Source: a bacterium
Lineage (GTDB): Bacteria > Arandabacterota > Arandabacteria > Arandabacterales > Arandabacteraceae
Length of the DNA stretch: 64,000 bases
Direction of reading: 5' to 3'
Assembly (NCBI GenBank): GCA_025774845.1
Contig: JALGZP010000011.1
Coordinates: 1 to 64,000, forward strand
Shown: piece after piece, positions 18,027-26,891 of the stretch
Layout: each line of letters begins with the position of its first letter
Numbering within the stretch: the stretch's first letter is position 1
Program-made: the position numbers and the translations under genes
Notes under the pieces: generated by a model
What the model saw: only the letters and a program-made list of their open reading frames with translations
Databases searched by the model: none
Told to the model about the DNA's origin: nothing

Positions 18027-18175
18027 GGGGTCAGAGCTCGAAATTTGCGCGTTCTGAGGTAGTTGAGCTCTAACCGCAGACTGTTGCGCGGTTCTTAAGC
18101 TCTGATGCTGAGGTGGCTGCGCAAATTTCGAGCTCTGACCCCAAGGTGATTGCGCAAATTTCGAGCTCTGACCCC
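18027..18175. repeat. REP-like nest: three 24-bp copies, one inverted
   Basis: The unit GGGGTCAGAGCTCGAAATTT-GCGC occurs at 18027-18050. Its exact reverse complement occurs twice, at 18119-18142 and 18152-18175, nine bases apart. Between the arms lies a weaker inverted pair (GAGCTCTAACCGC near 18065 against GCGGTTCTTAAGCTC near 18089). The whole can fold into a long cruciform or hairpin. It fills the gap between the convergent genes rimO and the Mth938-domain gene, so it could also stop transcription from both sides. Such GGGGTCA-bounded palindromes resemble REP elements moved by RAYT (Y1/IS200-like) transposases; no transposase gene is in the window. Confidence 0.85.
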
Positions 18176-18183
18176 AGGTTTTG

Positions 18184-18546
18184 CTAGCAGGTGAGGTGGG
18201 CGGCGAAGGCGACTCGGGTGGGGTCGCCGTGGTCGCCCTGGCTGGCGAGCAGTTTCATGAATTCCTTACATGCCTCGCGGGTCGGTCGTTCGAGGAGTTT
18301 GATACCCAGTTCAGCCAGGCGCGTCCTGACCTCACCGGATACCTTCATCATACCGGGATCCCCGGTCCCGACCACGAGCACCTCGGGTTTGGCCTCCAGT
18401 ACGTCCCCGATATCGGCGAGAAGAAGATTGTGACCTTCAAGGCGCCACCAGTCGGGGACGACCTTGCCGTTGACGATCTTAAGATCTTTCGTGTAGCTCT
18501 TGCCGTCGATGGTTATCGTACCGAAATCGTATGCTTCGATTCTCAT
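18184..18546 (-). CDS. Mth938 (NDUFAF3/DUF498) domain protein
   Basis: This is a 120-residue single-domain protein with the family landmarks MRIEAYDFGTITIDGKSY, WWRLEGHNLLLADI, the central VLVVGTGDPGMMKV and the ending HLTC. The fold is that of archaeal Mth938; mitochondrial relatives help assemble complex I, but the bacterial role is unknown. I place the start at the ATG at 18546, behind AGGTGA; an ATG 18 bases upstream lacks this spacing. It is transcribed divergently from the response regulator and convergently with rimO. Confidence 0.87.
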   Translation of the reverse strand: MRIEAYDFGTITIDGKSYTKDLKIVNGKVVPDWWRLEGHNLLLADIGDVLEAKPEVLVVGTGDPGMMKVSGEVRTRLAELGIKLLERPTREACKEFMKLLASQGDHGDPTRVAFAAHLTC

Positions 18547-18562
18547 CAAATCACCTGTGAGC

Positions 18563-18592
18563 ATTGTACTATTTCACTTGACAAGATTTCAA
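18563..18592 (-). promoter_or_regulatory. Likely promoter of the Mth938-domain gene
   Basis: On the minus strand TTGAAA (18592-18587), 18 bases, then TACAAT (18568-18563) lie 16 bases before the ATG. It overlaps the plus-strand promoter at 18578-18606. Confidence 0.5.
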
Positions 18593-18606
18593 GCCATCGC
18601 TATGGT
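18578..18606 (+). promoter_or_regulatory. Likely promoter of the response regulator gene
   Basis: TTGACA (18578-18583), a 17-base spacer and TATGGT (18601-18606) precede the GTG at 18634. Its -35 box lies inside the spacer of the divergent minus-strand promoter, so the two probably compete for polymerase. Confidence 0.5.
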
Positions 18607-18633
18607 GTCGGTGAACCTATCCCTTGAGAGGGG

Positions 18634-19035
18634 GTGATCGCCTTGGCAAAACTCCTCCTCGTCGAAGATGAGCCCGCCCAGCTTGACTTCTACAAGTGTC
18701 TATTAGCTGAAGACGGTCATGAGATCGAGGAAGCCAAGTGTGGCAGGGAAGCGATTGAGGTGGCAAAGCGGTTTTGCCCCTCGATCGTGGTGATGGACCT
18801 CGTGCTGCCTGACATGGATGGTGCCGAGACAATCTCGAGGCTGCTCAAGGAGTGCGGCCACCCGAAGATCATCATAAACACGGGATACAGCTCATACAGG
18901 TTCGACTTCCGCTGCTGGGGGGCTGATGCCTTCGTAGTCAAGTCATCGGATCCCAGCGAGCTCAAGGCGAAGGTCAGGCAGGTCCTCTCGGCGGGATCTG
19001 GCCGGGAAGAGTCAGGACGCGAGTCGCGCAACTGA
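18634..19035 (+). CDS. Single-domain response regulator (CheY-like receiver)
   Basis: The 133-residue protein has only a receiver domain and a short charged tail. Acidic residues Glu11 and Asp12, phospho-acceptor Asp55 (VVMDLVLPDMDG), Thr83 and Lys103 are all in place, so phosphorylation should work. There is no output domain, and no histidine kinase in the window; it may act through protein contact, as CheY, Spo0F or DivK do. The start is GTG 18634 or a TTG nine bases later, both behind a GAGGGGG run. The gene is closed by a strong terminator before polA, so it is a single-gene unit. Confidence 0.88.
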   Translation: MIALAKLLLVEDEPAQLDFYKCLLAEDGHEIEEAKCGREAIEVAKRFCPSIVVMDLVLPDMDGAETISRLLKECGHPKIIINTGYSSYRFDFRCWGADAFVVKSSDPSELKAKVRQVLSAGSGREESGRESRN

Positions 19036-19041
19036 ACGGAA

Positions 19042-19086
19042 AGGCGCTTTCAGAGGGAATACCTCTTTGGGAGTGCCTAGTTTTTT
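19042..19086 (+). terminator. Intrinsic terminator after the response regulator gene
   Basis: A long stem runs from AGGC (19042-19045) to GCCT (19075-19078), with inner stem AGAGG-gaata-CCTCT, a few G-U pairs and a two-base bulge. It is followed by AG and six T's (19081-19086). Confidence 0.75.
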
Positions 19087-19098
19087 AGGGTGAAAACT

Positions 19099-21753
19099 AT
19101 GGCAAAACTTCTACTCGTTGATGGGCCGGCGGTGGCATACAGATCGCACTACGCCCTGGCTAAGTGGGACCTCACAGGCTCGTCGGGTGAGAGTACGGCC
19201 GCGACATACGGCTACATAAGTACGCTCTTGAAGCTCTTAAAAGAGCAGAACCCGGAGTATATCTGCGTCGCCTTTGATACCGAGGAACCCACCTTCCGTC
19301 ACGAGATGTATGAGGACTACAAGGCCGGGCGTGCCGAAATGCCTGATGAACTTGCCGGGCAGCTCGAGCAGATCGTAGACCTGACTGAGGCAATGGGCAT
19401 ACGCGTGGTGGGGATCGACGGCTACGAAGCTGATGACGTGATCGGCACCCTGGCGCACATGGCCGGTGAGGCGGGTATCAAGACAGTCATCGCCACTGGT
19501 GATAAGGACATGCTGCAGCTGGTGAACCCTGCTACCAGGGTGATCATGTTCAGCGGTTCGGGCCGCGGCACCCAGATAATCGATGAGAAAGGCGTGATTG
19601 CAAAATACGGGATAGCCCCCGCGCTGCTACCGGATTACTTTGCCCTGATGGGTGACGCCGTCGACAATGTGCCCGGGGTACCGGGTATCGGACCAAAGAC
19701 CGCCGGTGTGCTGGTCAAGGAGCACGGTGGTCTCGAGCTTATCTATGAGAATCTCGACAATATCTCCGCGAAGCGCGCACGGACGGCGCTTTCCGAGAAC
19801 AGGGAGGCCGCATTTTCGAGCAGGGATCTTGTGCGGATCGATAGAGAGGTACCCGTCGGGCTCACGCTCGAGGACTTCAAACGCGGGGTGGTACAGGAAG
19901 ATGTGATAAAGACCGCGTTCATCGAGCTCGGGTTCCGGTCTTTGCTCAGACAGATTTGCGGAGAGCCGGACACAATAGAGGTGAACCCGGAGATCTGGCA
20001 GGACGGCCTCTTAGGAAGCAGCACGGGTCCGATAGGGTGCGACCGGGGTGTGGGAATAGAGGTCAATCTGGAAGGGGCCACCGCAACGACATCCCCGATC
20101 CTGGGTGTAGCGGTCTGCTGTGAGGGTGGAGGTGAGTACTACTTCCCGCTCAACCATCGCGAACCCGTAAACATCAGTGAGGAGTCTTTCCGCTCAGCCG
20201 CCGCCGGGTTGCTCTCAGACGCCGGTGCCCCGAAAGTCGTTCACGACGCAAAGAGGGTAAGGATAGCGCTTGAGCGACTCGGGATCGAGACCGGGGGGAT
20301 TGAATTCGATACACTGCTTGCCGGTTATCTTCTCAATCCCGGCAGGCGAAACATCGACGTCATAGCCATAGCTGCTGAGTACCTGGGCCAGTTCCTCGAT
20401 GACGGGGTCGCGACGGGGTCCGGAAAATCGGTGGTGACACTCAAGCAGGCCTCCGAGAGATGCTGCGCGAGCGCCAAGATCAGCCTCGACGCACGCGCGG
20501 CGATGGAGGAAGACCTTAAGACAAAAGGTCTCTGGGATCTCTTTACAGGGACGGAGATGCCGCTCACGGTGGTACTTGCCGGCATGGAAGTCAGGGGTGT
20601 TAAGATCGACAGGGCGCACCTCGACCGGATGTCCGCTGAAATCAACAAGCGACTGGCCGGAATCGAGAAGGACGCGTTCGCCCTGGCGGGACGAGAGTTC
20701 AACCTGAACTCACCCAAGGACATTTCCCAGCTCCTGTTCGATGAGATCGGGCTAAAACCACGCAGAAAGACCAAGACGGGGTTCTCGACCGATACGACGG
20801 TCCTTACCGAACTCAGCAGCGAACACGAGCTGCCGGGCAAGATCCTTGAGCACCGGCAACTCGCCAAGATCAAGTCAACCTATGTGGATCAGCTCCTCCA
20901 CTTCGCCGACCCGTCGACGGACAGGATTCACGCCAACTTCAACCAGACAGTGACGGCAACGGGCAGACTGAGCTCGAGCGATCCCAATCTTCAGAACATT
21001 CCCATAAGAAGTGATCTCGGTGCCGAGATGAGGAAGGCCTTTATACCTGGCCGTTCCGACTGGATGTTTGTGTCGGCGGACTACTCGCAAATAGAACTCC
21101 GGATACTTGCGCATCTCTCCGGTGACGAGGCGCTCACGGAGGCCTTCAGCCGGGGAGACGATATCCATACACGAACCGCGTGCTTCGTATTCAAGGTCGA
21201 ACCGGAGGCGGTCACAACGGCTATGAGATCGATCGCAAAGGCCGTGAATTTCGGGATCGTCTACGGTATGGGTGTGCAGGGCCTCGCGAGGGCAGCGGGC
21301 TTAAGTCTTGAGGAGGCCGAGGGTTTCCTTGCGGAGCACAAGCGGAATTACCCCGGGGTGTATTCCTACATCGACGGGCTGCTCAAGACGGCAACCGAGA
21401 ACGGTTATGTCGAGACTATCCTGGGACGGAAGCGGTTCCTTCCCAACCTCGCAAGCAGGGAACCATCACTCAAGTCCGCGGCCGAGAGGATGGCGGTCAA
21501 CACGCCGGTCCAGGGATCGGCGGCGGACATAATAAAGCTGGCCATGCTCGGGGTTTGTGAAGAGATAAAAACGCGACAACTCAAAGGCGGTATCGTGATA
21601 CAGGTGCATGATGAGATCCTCATCGATTGCCCCGAGACTGAGCGGGAGCAGTTCGAGGAAATTCTTTCTGACAGGATGAGCAACGCTTATACTCTCCGGG
21701 TACCACTCAAGGTTGATGTAAACAGCGGGCGGAACTGGTATGAAGCGCACTGA
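19099..21753 (+). CDS. polA: DNA polymerase I, proofreading domain degenerate
   Basis: The protein has 884 residues. The 5' nuclease comes first (about 1-290; TGDKDMLQLV, GDAVDNVPGVPGIGPKTAG). Next is a 3'-5' exonuclease-fold region (about 310-480), then the family A polymerase with motif A DYSQIELRILAHLSGD, motif B RSIAKAVNFGIVYGMG and motif C VHDEIL. The exonuclease residues are lost: the usual D-x-E strand reads IEVNLEG, N-L-K-Y-D reads HDAKR, and the final Y-x3-D region reads CASAKISLD. It can thus extend DNA and remove RNA primers but probably not proofread, as in Taq polymerase. ATG 19099 follows AGGGTG by six bases; the in-frame GTG at 19090 overlaps that site. Confidence 0.96.
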   Translation: MAKLLLVDGPAVAYRSHYALAKWDLTGSSGESTAATYGYISTLLKLLKEQNPEYICVAFDTEEPTFRHEMYEDYKAGRAEMPDELAGQLEQIVDLTEAMGIRVVGIDGYEADDVIGTLAHMAGEAGIKTVIATGDKDMLQLVNPATRVIMFSGSGRGTQIIDEKGVIAKYGIAPALLPDYFALMGDAVDNVPGVPGIGPKTAGVLVKEHGGLELIYENLDNISAKRARTALSENREAAFSSRDLVRIDREVPVGLTLEDFKRGVVQEDVIKTAFIELGFRSLLRQICGEPDTIEVNPEIWQDGLLGSSTGPIGCDRGVGIEVNLEGATATTSPILGVAVCCEGGGEYYFPLNHREPVNISEESFRSAAAGLLSDAGAPKVVHDAKRVRIALERLGIETGGIEFDTLLAGYLLNPGRRNIDVIAIAAEYLGQFLDDGVATGSGKSVVTLKQASERCCASAKISLDARAAMEEDLKTKGLWDLFTGTEMPLTVVLAGMEVRGVKIDRAHLDRMSAEINKRLAGIEKDAFALAGREFNLNSPKDISQLLFDEIGLKPRRKTKTGFSTDTTVLTELSSEHELPGKILEHRQLAKIKSTYVDQLLHFADPSTDRIHANFNQTVTATGRLSSSDPNLQNIPIRSDLGAEMRKAFIPGRSDWMFVSADYSQIELRILAHLSGDEALTEAFSRGDDIHTRTACFVFKVEPEAVTTAMRSIAKAVNFGIVYGMGVQGLARAAGLSLEEAEGFLAEHKRNYPGVYSYIDGLLKTATENGYVETILGRKRFLPNLASREPSLKSAAERMAVNTPVQGSAADIIKLAMLGVCEEIKTRQLKGGIVIQVHDEILIDCPETEREQFEEILSDRMSNAYTLRVPLKVDVNSGRNWYEAH

Positions 21754-22363
21754 CAAAAAGAACATCGTGGTCGGCGTCAGCGGCATAATGGGTTCCGGGA
21801 AGACCACGGTTGCGAAGGTCTTTGAAGGATTGGGTGCCGCGCGGATTGACGCGGATGAGATCGGGAAGGAGCTCTTAAAGGAGCCCGGTATCCGCGGTGC
21901 AATCGTCGATGCCTTCGGTGATGGCGTCAAGAACAAGCGTGGCGGGATTGATACGGCTAAACTCGCAACCGCCGCCTTCAAGACCGAGGAGCGCGTGAGG
22001 ATGCTCAATGAAATCACACGGGATGCGCTGATCGCACGCATAAGAACGAAGATAGAACAGCACGGCGAGACGACCGATATCGTTGTGGTCGATGCGGCGC
22101 TCCTGCCCGAGTGGGGCGCAAGGGAGTGGCTGGATGTTCTCATTGTGGTTGACTCATGTGAGGACACGTGTCTCCGCCGCTCGTGTAGTGATTCCCGGTT
22201 CAAGCCGGCAAGCGTGCGGGCACGGATGAAGCACCAGTTCTCACGGCGCGAGAAGACCGACCGTGCAGACATAATAATACCGAACTACCGATCCCTGGAG
22301 GACCTGCGCGAAAGGGCCGCCAAGGTCTTTTCGACCCTCGCGGGGATCACAGGAAAGGGGTGA
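21740..22363 (+). CDS. coaE: Dephospho-CoA kinase
   Basis: This is a 207-residue P-loop kinase, the last step of coenzyme A synthesis. The Walker A is GIMGSGKTTV (about residues 14-23), followed by the substrate-binding ARIDADEIGKELL. VVVDAALLPEWGA corresponds to the usual VPLLFE region, and RMKHQFSRREK to the lid with its Arg residues. The start overlaps the end of polA by 14 bases, so translation is probably coupled. Spacing to the prfB start is seven bases. Confidence 0.9.
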   Translation: MKRTDKKNIVVGVSGIMGSGKTTVAKVFEGLGAARIDADEIGKELLKEPGIRGAIVDAFGDGVKNKRGGIDTAKLATAAFKTEERVRMLNEITRDALIARIRTKIEQHGETTDIVVVDAALLPEWGAREWLDVLIVVDSCEDTCLRRSCSDSRFKPASVRARMKHQFSRREKTDRADIIIPNYRSLEDLRERAAKVFSTLAGITGKG

Positions 22364-22370
22364 TTCAAGG

Positions 22371-23481
22371 ATGTTGCAGCAGGAACGGGAGCACCTGGCA
22401 GATCTCAAGGAGAGAATCGAAATGCTGGGTGCGCATCTTTGACGTACAGTCAAAACTGAAGCGAATACACGATCTTGAAGTCGAGATGGCAAAGTCCGAG
22501 TTCTGGCAGGACTCCCAGAAGGCCAAGTCCGTGATGAAAGAGGCGTCTTCCCACAGGAACGACGTCGAGAGATGGCAGAACTTCCAGAAGGAGCTGACGG
22601 ACCTTGAGGATCTGATTGAAATGTGTGAGGAAGCACAGGACTCGGATCTATCGGCCGACATAGTCGAATCGCTTGGTAAACTTACCGGGGAAGTAGAGGC
22701 GATAGAGATGGAGTCGCTCATGGCCGGCGAGGACGACGAGAAGGATGCAATCCTCGCGATCCATCCGGGAGCCGGTGGAACGGAGTCCCAGGATTGGGCG
22801 CAGATGCTGATGCGTATGTATGCGCGGTGGGCGGAACGGCATGACTTCGAAACCAATGTGATGGACATACTTGCCGGTGAAGAAGCGGGTATCAAGAGTG
22901 CGACCATAGAGGTGAAAGGCAGGTATGCCTACGGATATCTCAAGGCGGAAACCGGTGTTCACAGGCTGGTGCGTATATCCCCGTTCGATGCCAATCACAG
23001 GCGGCACACTTCGTTTGCCTCTGTGTTTGTGTATTCGGTGGCGGATGAAGACCTTGAGATCGAGATAAGCGAGTCCGACCTGAGGGTGGACACCTACAGG
23101 GCAAGCGGGGCAGGCGGCCAGCACGTGAACAAGACCGATTCAGCGGTGCGGATCACACACGTACCGACCAAAATAGTGGTGCAATGCCAGAGCGAGCGCT
23201 CGCAGCGCCGCAACAGGGAAAATGCGATGAAGATCCTCAAGGCAAAACTTCATGCTCACCACCTCGAGGAGGAGAAGAAGAAGCTGGAAGAGATCGAGAA
23301 AAGTAAAATGGAGATTGCCTGGGGGAGTCAAATACGGTCTTATATACTCCAGCCTTATACACTTGTTAAGGACCATCGTACCGGTGTCGAGACGGGCAAT
23401 GTAGTCAACGTACTCGACGGCAGCATAGATGAGTTCATAGAGAAATTCTTGAGATCCTTAGAGCGGGAATCAAAGGGGTAA
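22371..23481 (+). CDS. prfB: Peptide chain release factor 2 (programmed +1 frameshift)
   Basis: Translation starts at ATG 22371 and reads 23 codons to an in-frame TGA at 22440-22442. Ribosomes must slip +1 at CTT-TGA-C, skip T22440 and continue with GAC at 22441, giving about 370 residues. The rest is a normal class I release factor: the RF2-specific tripeptide in RISPFDANHRR and the GGQ loop ASGAGGQHVNKTDSAVR (Gly248-Gly249-Gln250). RF2 reads UGA and UAA, so low RF2 favours the shift and raises its own level. Without the frameshift one would annotate a false start in the downstream frame. Confidence 0.95.
22427..22443 (+). promoter_or_regulatory. RF2 autoregulatory frameshift site
   Basis: The slippery CTT-TGA-C heptamer is at 22437-22443. 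The upstream Shine-Dalgarno-like stimulator is weak: GGGTG at 22427-22431, five bases before CTT, against AGGGGG three bases before CTT in E. coli. Confidence 0.85.
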
Positions 23482-23486
23482 GAGGG

Positions 23487-24959
23487 ATGAGACCACTAAT
23501 TGAACAGAGGATCGCGAAACTTAAAGAGATCGCCGAGCGGGGAGCGAGTCCTTATCCCTACAGCTTCGAGGTCAGTCATCACTCCGACGAGATAAAGGAG
23601 GGGTTTGAGAACCTGTCCGCTACGAACGAGAAAGTCTCGGTCGCGGGGAGGCTTATGTCAAAGCGGCCCCACGGCAAGTCGGCTTTCGGTCATGTCAGAG
23701 ACCTGCCGGGCGACATCCAGATCTACTTCAAGCTCGATGATCTCGGCAAGGAGAAATTCGAATTCCTGGATCTCGTTGACATCGGAGACACGATAGGTGT
23801 CACGGGCACGGTCTTCAAGACAAGGACCGGTGAAATAACGGTGCATGCGAGCGACTACCAGCTGCTTTCCAAGTCAATAAGACCACTGCCTGAGAAGTGG
23901 CACGGCCTCAAGGACCGGGAGACCAGGTACCGGCAACGCTATGTGGATCTTTCCTTCAATCTGGAGATCCGCGAGCTCTTCCGGAAGCGAACGTCGATCA
24001 TCAGATCCATGAGGGCTTTTCTCGATGAGAGAGGTTTTATCGAGGTCGAGACCCCGGTGCTTCAACCGATCTACGGTGGTGGAAACGCCGAACCCTTTAC
24101 GACACATCACAGTGCCCTCGATATGAAACTCTACCTTCGGATCGCCGACGAACTCTATCTCAAGAGGTTGCTCGTAGGCGGGCTCGAGAAGGTGTACGAG
24201 ATCTCGAAGGACTTCCGAAATGAGGGGATCGATCGGACCCACAGCCCCGAGTTCACGCAACTGGAAATCTATCAGGCTTACACGGACTATCACGGCATGA
24301 TGGATCTCTTTGAAGGGATGGTAGAAAGGGTCTGTCTCGACCTTTCGGGCAGTACCCGGTTCACCTACCAGGACCAGAAGGTCGACTTCAAGCGGCCCTG
24401 GAAGAGGATAAGCATCGAAGAGGCTCTAAAGGAGCATGCCGGCGTCGATCTCAAGACCGCCACGGACGAGAGTCTGCAGGAGGCCTGTTCGGGGATAGGG
24501 GATCAAGACTGGACCACAATGCCCCGGGGCGCGCTGATCGATGAGATAGTCGGTCATTTCGTGGAGCCAAAACTTGTCGCGCCCACGATACTTTATGACT
24601 ACCCGGTGGAGACGTCGCCCCTTGCGAAGATCTCAAGAAAGGACCAAAGGTTTGCCGAGAGATTCGAGCCGTTCGCATTCGGCATGGAGCTGGGTAACGC
24701 CTTCTCGGAGCTCAATGATCCGCTGGACCAGCGTAAACGTTTTGAGAGTCAGCGTGAAACCGGTCAGGCCGAGGGACAGGAAATCGACCTTGATTTCGTT
24801 CGCGCTCTTGAATACGGTATGCCGCCCGCCGGTGGACTTGGCGTTGGGGTAGACCGGCTTGTGATGCTCTTGACCGACAGTTACTCAATAAGAGACGTGA
24901 TTCTGTTTCCCCAGATGAGACATGAGGCAGATCTGGAAGAGGAATTCGATGGGGTATAG
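23487..24959 (+). CDS. lysS: Lysyl-tRNA synthetase, class II
   Basis: The protein has 490 residues. An OB-fold anticodon-binding domain (about 55-150) precedes the class II catalytic core. Motif 1 lies around FLDERGFIEVETPVLQPIYG, motif 2 around EISKDFRNEGIDRTHSPEFT and motif 3 around GMPPAGGLGVGVDRLVMLL. It charges tRNA-Lys. The N-terminus is slightly short but complete. It starts five bases after prfB, the same order seen in many bacteria, and overlaps lolC by 11 bases. Confidence 0.96.
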   Translation: MRPLIEQRIAKLKEIAERGASPYPYSFEVSHHSDEIKEGFENLSATNEKVSVAGRLMSKRPHGKSAFGHVRDLPGDIQIYFKLDDLGKEKFEFLDLVDIGDTIGVTGTVFKTRTGEITVHASDYQLLSKSIRPLPEKWHGLKDRETRYRQRYVDLSFNLEIRELFRKRTSIIRSMRAFLDERGFIEVETPVLQPIYGGGNAEPFTTHHSALDMKLYLRIADELYLKRLLVGGLEKVYEISKDFRNEGIDRTHSPEFTQLEIYQAYTDYHGMMDLFEGMVERVCLDLSGSTRFTYQDQKVDFKRPWKRISIEEALKEHAGVDLKTATDESLQEACSGIGDQDWTTMPRGALIDEIVGHFVEPKLVAPTILYDYPVETSPLAKISRKDQRFAERFEPFAFGMELGNAFSELNDPLDQRKRFESQRETGQAEGQEIDLDFVRALEYGMPPAGGLGVGVDRLVMLLTDSYSIRDVILFPQMRHEADLEEEFDGV

Positions 24960-26172
24960 TTTTCTTGTAGCCAAGAAGTACATCGGTGCGGGCAGGAGAA
25001 GCGCGTTTATAACGGCGATCACGGTGATATCCGTTGCCGGAGTCGCGCTCGGTGTGCTTGCCCTGATCATCGTTCTGGCGGTGATGAACGGCTTTGAAAG
25101 CGAGGTGATCGACCGGATCATCGGCACCAATGCACACGTCATAGTCAGGAACCAGGACGGCATAGAAGACTTCGAAGAGGTGGCGACAAGACTGCGCGGG
25201 TTGCCGAGAGTGACCGGGGTGTCGCCCTTTGTCTTCTCGAAGGCCATGGTGATCTCGCGGGAGGCGACGGATGCACTCTTCGTCAGGGGTATTGATCTTG
25301 AGCGCGAGACCGAAGTCACGGACATCTCAAGTTACATACGGCCGACCGACTTCCGGTTCGGCGAGATGCAGGCGGATGTTCCTGAGATCGTGATCGGTAA
25401 AGAAGTCGCCTACAGTCTCAAGGTTGCGATCGGTGACACGCTCCTGCTTGCAAGGGGCGACATCTCGGAGGGTTCGCCTTTCGGTATAGAACCCCTCTTC
25501 AGACAGTTTGTTGTCGCGGGCTACTTCGACTCCGGTATGTACGATTATGATGCGTCATTCGGGTTCATAGGTCTTGAGGACGCCCAGGCATTCTATTCGC
25601 TCGATGAGAGAGTTTCCGGACTGAGTGTCAGGATTGAAGATATGTACGAGGCGCCGGAGATCGGCCAGGCGATCTCACTTCTTCTTGGAGACGGCTACCT
25701 CGTGAGCGACTGGATCCATCTCAACCGGAACCTCTTTACCTGGATGAAGATGGAAAAGAAGGTGATGTTCATAATCCTAAACCTGATAATCCTCGTGGCC
25801 GCCTTCAATATCGCAAGCACGCTGATCATGGTGGTCATGCAGCGTACAAGGGATATCGGCATCCTCAAGTCGATGGGTGCCACTTCCGGTGCCGTGATGC
25901 GGATCTTCATGCTCCAGGGGTTTATCATCGGAGTGATTGGGACCGCGTTCGGCACGGTTGGGGGCATCATCCTCGCGCGCATTCTCGATAGATACGAACT
26001 GATAAGACTTCCGGGTGATGTTTACTTCATAGAGACGGTACCGGTCCTGCTCCGTGCGGCCGACATAACGGCGGTCGCGGGGGTTGCAGTGCTGATTTGT
26101 TTTGCGGCCACGCTCTACCCGGCATGGCAGGCATCCAGACTGGTCCCGGTGGAGGCGATACGTTATGAGTGA
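24949..26172 (+). CDS. lolC: Lipoprotein-releasing ABC transporter permease (LolC/LolE type)
   Basis: The 407-residue membrane protein has the MacB/LolCE layout: one N-terminal helix (about 24-48), a large periplasmic domain, and three C-terminal helices (about 270-390) ending in LYPAWQASRLVPVEAIRYE. It extracts outer-membrane lipoproteins from the inner membrane and passes them to LolA. Only one permease gene is present, so a homodimer of a hybrid LolC/E type is likely. ATG 24949 is chosen because GAGGAA lies in front; an upstream start would extend further into lysS. Confidence 0.9.
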   Translation: MGYSFLVAKKYIGAGRRSAFITAITVISVAGVALGVLALIIVLAVMNGFESEVIDRIIGTNAHVIVRNQDGIEDFEEVATRLRGLPRVTGVSPFVFSKAMVISREATDALFVRGIDLERETEVTDISSYIRPTDFRFGEMQADVPEIVIGKEVAYSLKVAIGDTLLLARGDISEGSPFGIEPLFRQFVVAGYFDSGMYDYDASFGFIGLEDAQAFYSLDERVSGLSVRIEDMYEAPEIGQAISLLLGDGYLVSDWIHLNRNLFTWMKMEKKVMFIILNLIILVAAFNIASTLIMVVMQRTRDIGILKSMGATSGAVMRIFMLQGFIIGVIGTAFGTVGGIILARILDRYELIRLPGDVYFIETVPVLLRAADITAVAGVAVLICFAATLYPAWQASRLVPVEAIRYE

Positions 26173-26866
26173 GCCACACGGGGACATCGTGCTCGAGGGT
26201 AGAGAGATAACCAAGTCATACGTCTCCGGCTCAGAGACCCTGCATGTCCTTAAAGGTGCGAACATAACCATTCACAAGGGTGAGATCGTTGCCATCATCG
26301 GCCCTTCGGGAATCGGTAAGAGCACGCTTCTCCATATGCTCGGAGCGCTCGACAGGCCGGATTCCGGGCAGGTGATCGTCGACGGGGTCGATGTATTCTC
26401 ACTTAAGGACGATGAGATTGCCGGATTCAGAAACCGGATGTTCGGCTTTGTATTCCAGTTTCACCACCTGCTTCCGGAGCTTACGGCGACCGAGAACGTG
26501 ATGATGCCCTGTGTCATAGCGGGCATGGAGGTTCCTGAAGCCGAGGCGAGGGCACGGCAGGTTCTGACCGATGAAGTGGGGCTGAAGACGGGTCTCACCC
26601 ATCGTCCAAGAGAACTTTCGGGTGGAGAACAGCAGAGGGTCGCCGTGGCCCGGGCCCTGGTGATGAACCCTTCGGTGGTGCTCGCCGATGAGCCATCGGG
26701 CAATCTCGACCCGGAGAGCAGTGAGTTGCTTCACCAGCTTATCTGGAGGCTAAGAGACCGCCACGGCCAGAGTTACGTCGTTGTAACGCATAACATCGAA
26801 CTGGCAAGGAAGGCCGATCGCGTATTAAAACTATTTGACGGCGTCGCCCAGGACGTTAAGATATAG
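26165..26866 (+). CDS. lolD: Lipoprotein-releasing ABC transporter ATPase
   Basis: The 233-residue ATPase has Walker A GPSGIGKST, Q-loop FVFQFHHLLPELTATENV, signature LSGGEQQRVAVARAL, Walker B VVLADEPSGNLD and the switch His in VVTHN. The LolD family LLPELTATENV stretch supports lipoprotein export rather than general MacB drug export. It overlaps the permease gene by eight bases, so the two form one complex. The genome's several lipoproteins (for example at 615, 7166, 44510 and 56758) would be its cargo. Confidence 0.92.
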   Translation: MSEPHGDIVLEGREITKSYVSGSETLHVLKGANITIHKGEIVAIIGPSGIGKSTLLHMLGALDRPDSGQVIVDGVDVFSLKDDEIAGFRNRMFGFVFQFHHLLPELTATENVMMPCVIAGMEVPEAEARARQVLTDEVGLKTGLTHRPRELSGGEQQRVAVARALVMNPSVVLADEPSGNLDPESSELLHQLIWRLRDRHGQSYVVVTHNIELARKADRVLKLFDGVAQDVKI

Positions 26867-26891
26867 TTGGGGTTAAGGGAGGAGAATCAGG

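Noticed and set aside
18027-18175. A CRISPR array
   Set aside because: Only three copies, one inverted, with unequal spacing (68 and 9 bases) and no cas genes; a REP-like element fits better.
22360-22440. An in-frame upstream start for prfB that avoids the frameshift
   Set aside because: The residues it adds (Cys-rich, beginning inside coaE) do not match release factors, whereas the other frame gives a normal RF2 N-terminus up to CTT-TGA-C.
8221-26866. A genomic island in the housekeeping region
   Set aside because: The genes are core functions with even composition, short spacing, and no integrase, tRNA or flanking repeats.
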